DNA of 64,000 bases from assembly GCF_905220365.1 (NCBI RefSeq), contig NC_061154.1:9920001-9984000 (forward strand). Direction: 5' to 3'. Positions 50,914-59,126 of this stretch are shown here, in pieces. Made by a program: the position numbers and the translations under genes. Position 1 is the stretch's first letter; each line of letters begins with the position of its first letter. A model generated the notes under the pieces. That model made no database searches, was not told the DNA's origin, and worked only from the letters and a program-made list of their open reading frames with translations. This stretch comes from Vanessa cardui (lineage: Eukaryota > Arthropoda > Insecta > Lepidoptera > Nymphalidae).

Positions 50914-50916
50914 TTA

Positions 50917-51336
50917 TTTAGAATGTCCTATGACGTAAACTGACGCCTATGAGTAGCCTTAACAAAGCTATTGTAATTATTTATGTTTCATTATATTTAT
51001 TAATGATTCACTTACACCAAATTATAACAATAAGTCTTTAAAGTATCCATAGGTTGCGTTCGTGCGAATAAAATAATTCTGTATAATTTATTAACTGTTT
51101 ATCCCACAGATATATCACAAAGTTTTCTTTATTAAAACGACCATTAAAAAGTACGAATAACTTTAAGACAATCGATTAGGGCCTTATTTTTTTTAAATAC
51201 GTGTTAAATATGGGGATCTCCTAATATAATTAAATGATCATATTATAACCAAGTACCTATAGCGTGTTGTGATGTAACTTTGTAGAATTTGTAGAATAAT
51301 TGTTTCAATGCCCGGTGCTTTGTATAATCGTACCAA
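50917..51336. other. AT-rich spacer
   Basis: Between the Harbinger element and the minisatellite. No feature recognised. Confidence 0.4.
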
Positions 51337-51775
51337 TTGAATATGTATTGTCATCTCTATACCTCGTATTGTCATATAAACGTCTATATTGTCAATTCTA
51401 TACTTTGTTCTGTCAAATCGAAACTCGTTTTGTCAAATCTATACTTAGTTCTCTCAAATCAACACTTGTTTTGTGAAATCTATACTATGTTCTGCCAAAT
51501 CAACACTTTTTTGTCAAATCTATACTTTTTGCTGTCAAATCAATACCTGTGTTGTCAAGTCTATACTTTTAACTGTCAAATCAAAACCTGTATGGTCAAA
51601 TCTATACTTTTTTCTCAAATCAGGTATTGATTTGGGAGAAAAATAATAGAGGTATATAAAACCTTTGCTTTGTTTTGTGAAATCTACACCATGTGTCTAC
51701 ACTTTTTATTGTCAAATCTACATTGCACTGTCAAATCTACACCTTGTTTTCTTAAATCTATTCCTTGTTTATTTT
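51337..51775 (+). repeat. Degenerate minisatellite, ~21-22-bp unit
   Basis: About 20 imperfect tandem copies of a unit reading roughly TTTTGTCAAATCTATACTTnG. Two variants tend to alternate: TCAAATCTATACTT and TCAAATCAACACTT. Best order is at 51400-51610; copies near 51660-51775 are looser (GTCAAATCTACACC). The ORF across part of it is only the repeat read through. Confidence 0.8.
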
Positions 51776-52289
51776 CGAGATTAAATATTAGTTAGAAAAT
51801 TTAATGAATATATTATTTTTAAAACGCAAACTTGATTTTTATTTTATTTATTTTTAAAATGTAAAACATCTGAAAATTATTTGTTTAGTTCTTTATATTT
51901 TCGAGTAAATCTGAGATAGTGATGGAGAATCTTATTATCACTGATTTATTTTAGTTTTCTTTTAGTATAAACTTTCCATATTATAGTTTTCAGCGTTATT
52001 CAGAGCTATCAACTCTTGTAACTATATTGTAGTTATATTAATTATATCATGTAGTATTCATATTTTAGTCATATGTTGCTCGAAGTTGAGTTGACAAGGT
52101 ATAGATCATAAACCCATTAAATGTAAATAATGTACCAAATAGTTTTGTCAATTTTGTAGTCTATATATAATTCAATCAATAAATAATTTGTGCCTGCACG
52201 ACGAAACTTAATATTAGTGCTAGCTTTAGTGTGAGTTGCAATAAAGAAAACGAAATGGACTGGAGCTGTTTTTTTTAGACTTATAATTC
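51776..52289. other. AT-rich spacer
   Basis: Between the minisatellite and the left end of the TTAA-flanked element. No gene or repeat recognised. Confidence 0.4.
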
Positions 52290-52365
52290 TTAACACGTTC
52301 AGTGCCAGCGACAAGCCTAGCGTGTTCATGCGAATTTCTATAGCCACGCCGCGAACACGCTAGGC

Positions 52366-53092
52366 TTGTTCTAAGAATTTCAGTGATATCTTAAAAACTA
52401 GGCTAAATTATTCATTCAAACTAATTGTGTGCAATCTTCAAGCGATAAGCTACTGAGTTTTTAAGTGGCCCGTTAAAAATAATATTTTTTTTTTATTTTA
52501 GAAAAAAATGTCTTTTGTAATGCCGGCGACACGCGAGGCTTGTTCACTTATTAAGGATAATCATAGATTGTCAAACTGTTTTTTCAACAAACCACATTTT
52601 ATTAATGGCTTATTACCAATTTGTTGACAATTGAACTAATTTTGTTATTGTTTTCTCAAATTTGAGGAACTTTGTTACATTTTTTTTTGTACAAATATCT
52701 ATTATTATAAAAATTTATACACCTTTGTAGTAAAACTATATAAGCCGTAATTCTGCCATTCCTATTTAATGACAAAGTTTATACTAAATTGTCTTACTTT
52801 GTGTAATGTTGATACTGATACTGATTATGTATTACAAGTACCTATATGTTAGTTCGATTAATCATTAACTACCACATACATACACCAAATATATAAAATC
52901 AAACACTAAATAAGGCTGATTTACCTTAAAAATGTAAACACATGTCAACTTCAAATTCGTGTTACAAGAATTGAAGTAATGAAACAATAAAACGAGTTTA
53001 GCTTACAAGAAGCTTGATTATTTTTTAATTATTTGTTTATTAATTATTACTTATTTAATTTTTCTTTATTATTATATCAAGACAGGTGCACC
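52366..53092. other. Internal sequence of the TTAA element left of the LINE
   Basis: AT-rich, with one more sub-terminal-type repeat (TGCCGGCGACACGCGAGGCT at 52521-52540). No ORF. Confidence 0.4.
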
Positions 53093-53330
53093 GAATCAAA
53101 ATCAAAATCAAAATCAAAATAAACTTTATTCAAGTAGGCTTTTATAAGCACTTTTGAATCGTCATTTTACAATTAAGTGAAGCTACCACCGGTTCGGAAA
53201 GTAGATTCTACCGAGAAGAACCGGCAAGAAACTCAGTAGTTACTCTTTTTTAACATTTAAAAAATACAACGTCATGTTAATTAAATACAATTATTTCAAT
53301 TAATGTATCCTGCTTGGAAGTCAACAGGTA

Positions 53331-56186
53331 TTAACTCCACGCTTTTTTATCATCTACAAAATCTTGTATCGAATAGTATGCTTTTTCTACCAATGTATTT
53401 TTAACAAACGATTTGAATTTACTAAATGGCAAAGTTAAAAATTTCTGCGGAATTTTATTATAGAAACGGATACCTTGCCCCAAGAAGGATCCATTGACTT
53501 TGCGGAGTCGGAAACTTGGCGTTATAAGTTTATCCTTACTTCTAGTGCATATACAATGATTATCACTGATTTTATCAAAGTGATCAATGTTACTGTGAAT
53601 ATACATGATATTGTTGTAAATATATTGCGACGCAACAGTAAGTATTCCTACTCTGTTAAAAACATCCCGAAGAGAGTCTCTAGCTCCAAGATTATAAATA
53701 AACCGAATTGCTCTCTTTTGTAAAATAAAGACAGATTCAATATCTGCAGCGTTACCCCAAAGTAATATGCCATATGACATAATACTGTGAAAATAACCAA
53801 AATAAACTAAACGAGCGGTATCAATATCAGTTAGTTGTCTAACTTTTCTAACCGCGTATGTTGCGGAGCTGAGTCTTCCTGTTAGGGATGATAAATGAGA
53901 AGTCCACTGAAGTCTGGAATCCAATTCTATTCCTAAAAACACCGTAGTATCAGCTACTTCAAGACGGTCACCATTTAAAGATATATTATAATTTTGCTTG
54001 CTAACATTAGGTAGGGTAAAAACTACACATTTTGTTTTTTGAGCATTCAAAACTAAATTATTTACTGTAAACCAATTGTGTATCTGTGATAATGCACCGT
54101 TCACATCGTCATAGTCATTTTTTTTCCTGTCAACCTTAAAAATCAGCGAAGTATCGTCAGCAAACAACACTATATCACAAATACCCTTAACATAGAAAGG
54201 AAGATCATTTATATATACTAGGAATAGAAAGGGACCCAAAATTGAACCTTGTGGAACTCCCATTTTTAACGTAGATCCAGAAGACTTTATTCCATTAATG
54301 AAAACTTGCTGGATTCTTTGACTTAAATATGAAGCGATGAGATCAAGAGCTTTACCTTTAACACCGTAATATTTGAGCTTATAAAGAAGCGTTTCGTGTT
54401 CTACACAATCGAATGCTTTAGATAAATCACAGAATACTCCAATAGCGTTCTGTGATTTCTCCCAAGCATCGTAAATATGTTTGAGAAGCGCAATTCCCGC
54501 ATCAGTTGTTGAGCGACCTCTTCTAAAACCGAATTGCTCACCATGAAAAATAGCATTTGTACCGAAATGGACGAGAAGTTGATTTAAAATAATTTTTTCG
54601 AAAATTTTACTTAAGGATGGGAGTATTGAAATAGGCCTGTAATTACCGGGATCGCTTCTGTTTCCAGATTTAAAAAGTGGTAAAACTTTACTACATTTTA
54701 ACAAGTTAGGAAATGAACCCGTGTCCAAACTCTTGTTAAAAATTACTGCTATATACGGAGCAATATCGTATATGATGTTATTAAAAAATTTTACCGAAAT
54801 GCCCCATATGTCGTTAGTTTTTTTAATATTTATAGTTTTAAATACTTTTATGACATCTATTGCAGAAACCGTTTCAAATGAAAAATCAATAACGCATTTA
54901 GAAACACTATTATTTAATAACCTAGCTGCATTTGATGTAGATGATTTTAAATGAAATGTTATTTTATGGGGTACTTTATCAAAAAATGATTCAAATAAAT
55001 TAGCAACCTCTAATTCATAACTCGTGTATCTACTACCTGTGTTCAATTCTATTGGTATCATTTCCTTTTTGGGTTTTCCACTAACACTACTAATAACATC
55101 CCATGTGGCTTTAATTCTATTATCAGAATCCAGGATTTTTTTCTTTAAATATAAGGACTTAGCAGAAATGCATACTGTTTTAAAAATTTTGGAATATTTA
55201 ATTACGTATTCTAAAAATGCTACGCTTCGATTCCACCGCCTCATATCATATAAGTCGTATAATTTATTTCTACTTTTATAAATACCAACAGTAGCCCAGT
55301 CACTAAACTTTAATTTTGTGTTACTATAACATGATTTCATTTTAAATATATTGTTAAATTCTTTTAATATTACTTCAAAAAATGAATTATAAAGCTCATT
55401 TGGATCCTGTGTCGTAAGATCTAGATTAGACAATTTATACGCCACAATATCTTTAAAACAATGTAATTTGTTAGCCGTTATTGGCCTGTATGTTATTTTT
55501 TTTAAATGATTTATTTCTTTGTGTTTTAATGAAAACTTCTGACCACAATGGTCAGAAGTTAAATTATTTATAATTGATACTTCATATATTTCACAGTCAC
55601 AGAACACATTATCAATACACGTAGAAGTGCCGTCGGTTATTCGCGTCGGTTCATTAACTCTATGAGTTAAATTAAATGACATAAACAAGGCGACCAACCG
55701 AACACTTAACGTAGTTTCTTTAAGTAAGTCGACGTTAAAGTCCCCACATACAATTATATATTTATTAGTTTTACATAGCTTTTTAAGAATGTCCTCCATA
55801 GTGGTTTCAAACAAATAATAATCTCCCGATGGGGGCCGGTACACGCAGACTATAATGTACTGTGGAAATTCCACGCAGGATAGTTCGATAGTACGTTCGA
55901 TAGAGAGGGCCACAATATCTTTTCGAGATTTACAAACGATATCATTCCGTACTAATATTAATGAGCCACCACGAATAGCACTCCCTCTTACGAACGCACT
56001 TGATAGTTTAAAGTTTGAAATATTAAATATGTCAAATTTTTTAACCCAATGTTCTGTGAAACAAAATACATGTATTTTATAACACTCCGAAAATAATTCT
56101 ATTTCATGATCTTTGCCACCTATGCCCTGTATATTTTGATGTATAATATTTAAGTAAGAGGGCGCAGATGTTGTCGTTTTATTTAG
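53331..56186 (-). CDS. CR1-like LINE ORF2: APE endonuclease and reverse transcriptase
   Basis: The frame is open from the CTA codon at 56186 to the TAA at 53331, about 950 residues. The endonuclease begins at once: NIIHQNIQG, CFTEHWV, VYRPPSGDYY, GDFNVD (GDFN at 55745-55734) and TSDHCGQ, so catalytic positions are kept. RT motifs: YRPISILPSLSKIFE, GEQFGFRRGRST, FCDLSKAFDCVEH, GVPQGSILGPFLF and FADD (54164-54153). There is no RNase H. No ATG occurs in this frame before the first conserved endonuclease residues; the first is after VYRPPSG. The codon just upstream in this frame is TAG (56195-56193), so translation must enter between that stop and the endonuclease, most simply by -1 frameshifting from ORF1. 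No internal stop is seen. Confidence 0.88.
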   Translation of the reverse strand, partial: LNKTTTSAPSYLNIIHQNIQGIGGKDHEIELFSECYKIHVFCFTEHWVKKFDIFNISNFKLSSAFVRGSAIRGGSLILVRNDIVCKSRKDIVALSIERTIELSCVEFPQYIIVCVYRPPSGDYYLFETTMEDILKKLCKTNKYIIVCGDFNVDLLKETTLSVRLVALFMSFNLTHRVNEPTRITDGTSTCIDNVFCDCEIYEVSIINNLTSDHCGQKFSLKHKEINHLKKITYRPITANKLHCFKDIVAYKLSNLDLTTQDPNELYNSFFEVILKEFNNIFKMKSCYSNTKLKFSDWATVGIYKSRNKLYDLYDMRRWNRSVAFLEYVIKYSKIFKTVCISAKSLYLKKKILDSDNRIKATWDVISSVSGKPKKEMIPIELNTGSRYTSYELEVANLFESFFDKVPHKITFHLKSSTSNAARLLNNSVSKCVIDFSFETVSAIDVIKVFKTINIKKTNDIWGISVKFFNNIIYDIAPYIAVIFNKSLDTGSFPNLLKCSKVLPLFKSGNRSDPGNYRPISILPSLSKIFEKIILNQLLVHFGTNAIFHGEQFGFRRGRSTTDAGIALLKHIYDAWEKSQNAIGVFCDLSKAFDCVEHETLLYKLKYYGVKGKALDLIASYLSQRIQQVFINGIKSSGSTLKMGVPQGSILGPFLFLVYINDLPFYVKGICDIVLFADDTSLIFKVDRKKNDYDDVNGALSQIHNWFTVNNLVLNAQKTKCVVFTLPNVSKQNYNISLNGDRLEVADTTVFLGIELDSRLQWTSHLSSLTGRLSSATYAVRKVRQLTDIDTARLVYFGYFHSIMSYGILLWGNAADIESVFILQKRAIRFIYNLGARDSLRDVFNRVGILTVASQYIYNNIMYIHSNIDHFDKISDNHCICTRSKDKLITPSFRLRKVNGSFLGQGIRFYNKIPQKFLTLPFSKFKSFVKNTLVEKAYYSIQDFVDDKKAWS

Positions 56187-57718
56187 TTTAAACTATTAAT
56201 TTGAGTATTTTTAATTTTTTCGGTGTTAATATAAATTAAATTATTATTTTTATTATACATATGATCCTTGGTAACATTACTTGTAAAGTAATTTTTGATA
56301 TTGTAGGCAATTAGGTTACCAATTTGTCTTTTCGATTTCATTGGTAGGTACATAGTATCCTCTGTCCACTTAAATCTATGAAGGAATTTATTAATGTCAA
56401 ATAACATTAAATCATTACTGCAATGTCGAGTCAAATTATATAGACATAGGTTTAAGTCATAAATATGTAAATTCTGTGCATCTGTCAAGGTACGTGAATA
56501 TGGAAATAAACTAATTATAAATTTGCATTTCTTTTGATTATGGATTTCAATTAATAATTTAATATCCTTAATTAAACTCTTTTTGTTTAGAGACAAACTG
56601 TCACCATGCATTAATACTACTACATTATTAGAACCCAGATGCATAGAATTTATTTTATTTATTTGGTATTGATAGGTTGCCCCGGGTGAGCATGTGTTAA
56701 ATACATTTTTTATTTCACTTTTAATTATTGAGCCAAAGCCCTGTCCTAACTTATCCGATACTACAATAACATCTTTATTTAATTCTAACCCCAGTTTATT
56801 ATGGTTATGGATCCCTGGTGCACATTGACTCAATTTGATAGGTGATACTTTGGTATTATTAGGAGGAACCAACTCATTTTCCTGAGTATGCATACAGTTA
56901 CATTTATTCGATAAGGATTCAAATTTTTCTAAGTTAGAGGTGCATAGCTCAAGAAGATTGTTAGCTGTGTGTATGTGTTCCTCTATCTGTTTTTGAGCCA
57001 ATTCATATTTTTTATTAACAAAATCTAAAGATCTTTGTAGGCTACAAATTTCTAATTGCAGTTGTTCAATGTCATTTTCATATATTATTTTATTATTCTG
57101 CAATTTATTATTTGATGATTTTACTTTATTAATTAAATGTGACCGGTCTTTTCTCATTTTGCATATGTATTGATAGTTATTAATGTTTTTTTTTGTTTTA
57201 CGGATGAATTTATTTAACTTTATATATTTTTTTATCTTATTATGTGAACTCATGGGTGTATGTTTAATTTTAGACTCCTGTAAGGTGGTATTGGAGTCAG
57301 GGGCAGGTATAACTAACTCCTTATACAAACTTTCAGTCGCATCACATTTCTGGCTTGTTTGAATTTTTTCCAATTCTAATTCTGCCTTTTGAGCATTAAA
57401 AAGACTCACTTCCAGTTCTGTAATGCGACTCAAAGCTCTTTCATGTTCCTCGCTACACTCTTTAAATGAGGTCACAATCTCAAGAAGGTTGTCCCGCTGG
57501 CTAACAACATCTAAACAATGTTCGTTTAATTTAGCTAACTCGCTTTTGAGTTCAGTGTTTTTATTAACAATTTTTTGAATCTCTTCTTCACTGTCCTCAC
57601 GCTCTTGAAGAAGTTGTCTGTTTAACTCCTTGGAAGATTGTAATTCTTTAAGGGTCAATTGGAATTTGGCCTCCATATCTTTCATTGAAGTTTTGCGGGT
57701 CATGATAGTATACTCCAT
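56183..57718 (-). CDS. CR1-like LINE ORF1: coiled coil and SGNH-like domain
   Basis: 511 residues. Residues 15-125 form a long coiled coil (MEAKFQLTLKELQSSKELNR and following heptads), and a second coiled coil lies at about 215-275. A basic linker sits between. The C-terminal 190 residues resemble an SGNH/GDSL hydrolase: VIVVSDKLGQGFG in the block I place, then HLGSNNVVVLMHGDSL, KFIISLFPYSR and DTMYLPMKSKRQIGNLIAYNI in the block V place. CR1-clade ORF1 proteins often carry an esterase domain. Here the GDS-like serine position reads SDK and the DxxH position reads DTMY, so catalytic activity looks lost. The protein ends in ...INSLN with the stop directly after a UUUAAAC heptamer. Confidence 0.75.
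   Translation of the reverse strand: MEYTIMTRKTSMKDMEAKFQLTLKELQSSKELNRQLLQEREDSEEEIQKIVNKNTELKSELAKLNEHCLDVVSQRDNLLEIVTSFKECSEEHERALSRITELEVSLFNAQKAELELEKIQTSQKCDATESLYKELVIPAPDSNTTLQESKIKHTPMSSHNKIKKYIKLNKFIRKTKKNINNYQYICKMRKDRSHLINKVKSSNNKLQNNKIIYENDIEQLQLEICSLQRSLDFVNKKYELAQKQIEEHIHTANNLLELCTSNLEKFESLSNKCNCMHTQENELVPPNNTKVSPIKLSQCAPGIHNHNKLGLELNKDVIVVSDKLGQGFGSIIKSEIKNVFNTCSPGATYQYQINKINSMHLGSNNVVVLMHGDSLSLNKKSLIKDIKLLIEIHNQKKCKFIISLFPYSRTLTDAQNLHIYDLNLCLYNLTRHCSNDLMLFDINKFLHRFKWTEDTMYLPMKSKRQIGNLIAYNIKNYFTSNVTKDHMYNKNNNLIYINTEKIKNTQINSLN
56186..56192 (-). promoter_or_regulatory. Candidate -1 ribosomal frameshift site (TTTAAAC) at the ORF1 stop
   Basis: In ORF1 the codons read AGT-TTA-AAC-TAA, so T-TTA-AAC is an X-XXY-YYZ slippery heptamer in the correct zero frame, followed at once by the ORF1 stop. 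A -1 slip continues CTA-AAT-AAA-ACG straight into ORF2. The -1 frame is closed by TAG immediately upstream, so the frames join only here. A strong downstream stem at the usual 5-9 nt spacing is not evident; the nearest is a weak GCCCT/AGGGC pairing starting about 20 nt away. Confidence 0.6.
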
Positions 57719-57740
57719 GATGTTAAACTGTAAAATTATA

Positions 57741-59047
57741 ATAAGATGTATTTAAATACTCTTAAATAAGTTATTTTATATAATAAGGGTTGTTCAGATC
57801 TATGTGTAAAAAAGATTATTATAGGTCAGTTAAGGTACTAGCAATTAATTAAGGCAAACTTATATTATATGTGATATTTGGTATAATATTACAATAGTAC
57901 TATGTGAATCACATATAATATAATGTTTTTAATTATTTTCTATTTTCTTTTGTAAATATGTAGGTATATAGTTATTTAGTTTTTAATTAATTCAAACAAT
58001 ATTATAAGCTTAATGTACACTGAACACAAGGATTACAGCTTACAAAATAAGCTGAGGCCTATGCACAGTACATATATTGTGAAGAACTATCTGAGGACTA
58101 TGTTAAAATCTTCAACTTTGCTTCCAACTATTTGTCAAGCAAAGTGAGACAGTAAACACGCCAAAGGAGCAGACAGATGCTATCCACAACATGCAAGCTT
58201 TGTTCGAATTAGGTTATAACGTGTAAAATATCTTTAAAACAAAATACTCCCCGGGTTTATGCAGAAGATTTCAAGTTAAGCTGCCGTTAGAGTATGACAG
58301 TCGATTCGATTCTTCTTTTGTTCAGATTTAGTTGTGTATATGCGTCACAAACACTATTGACACTGTTTTTAAGAATTGTAATCCAGAATTACTACCGTAA
58401 ATATATATTAAAACACTTAAAACTAAATAATTTAATCGATATCCTATGACCTTTGAACATTTCTAGCAACTAAAAAGAAAGTGAACGAAACAAGTGAGAT
58501 AAAAATTGATTTTAGAAATTAATAAGTATGTATTTGAGAAAAAAAAAGAAGGTGGATTTTTATGGACACTTTATGAAGCGAAATTTAAACTCTGTTTTAA
58601 TTTGTATTGAAAGTTTTATTTTATTTTATTTGATTATACCTTACTAATTTCAAACTGACCCGCGTCCTTTGCAGGGATACAACAGTAGATAACAGATAAC
58701 AGTATATATCATGAACAATTTTTTTATTGAAATACGAACTAAATCATAACGCGATAAAAAGTATATATCAAATTCGACACCAATGTAAATATGATATGTG
58801 GGAATTTATTAAAAAGTTTTACAACCACTGATTCATTATGATGTTTAGTTATCATAAAAGCAGTTTTTTGTCATAATTTCGGGATAAAACACTGACAACA
58901 TCATTCTAAACACCTTAATTATTGCATAACACAAGAAATATTAACTAAAAAAGACCGTTTTAACAAAAAAATAATCATTTTTTTGTTCCTGTGCCAGTGG
59001 ACACGCTACGCTTGTCCATACAATTTATCTTGCGATGCCGGGGACAC
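57741..59047. other. Sequence between the LINE 5' end and the right TTAA end
   Basis: About 1.3 kb that may include the LINE 5' UTR and the right interior of the TTAA element. Sub-terminal repeat words appear from about 58990 (GTGCCAGTGGACACGCTACG). No ORF recognised. Confidence 0.4.
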
Positions 59048-59126
59048 GCTTAGCGTGTTCGCGGCATTATGTATGCCGGCATCGCTATAAGCATAGGAAA
59101 AATTTAGGTGGCAGTGAACGTGTTAA

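Larger units (their letters stand above)
53093..57740 (-). mobile_element. Full-length CR1-like non-LTR retrotransposon
   Basis: Minus-strand element of at least 4.65 kb: ORF1 (57718-56183), ORF2 (56186-53331), a 3' UTR of about 230 nt and a 3' tail of AATCAAA units (seen on the plus strand at 53093-53125). ORF2 has endonuclease and RT but no RNase H, and ORF1 carries a coiled coil plus an SGNH-esterase-like fold, both features of the CR1 clade (Zenon-type in Lepidoptera). No target-site duplication is visible, which is usual for CR1. The 5' end is not defined; 57740 is a minimum. Both frames are open. Confidence 0.85.
52294..59122. mobile_element. piggyBac-like TTAA element ends bracketing a nested LINE
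   Basis: Left end: TTAA (52290-52293) then CACGTTCAGTGCC. Right end, inverted: GGCAGTGAACGTG then TTAA (59123-59126). The 13-bp termini match at 12 positions. Sub-terminal sequence also matches in inverse orientation: GCCGCGAACACGCTAGGC at 52348-52365 against 59048-59065 (17 of 18). Further GACACGC-GC-TTGT words occur near 52310, 52530, 59000 and 59040. TTAA target sites and such sub-terminal repeats fit the piggyBac superfamily. No transposase is seen, so the element was non-autonomous or was gutted. The CR1-like LINE lies wholly inside. Whether both ends come from one insertion is inferred. Confidence 0.6.
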
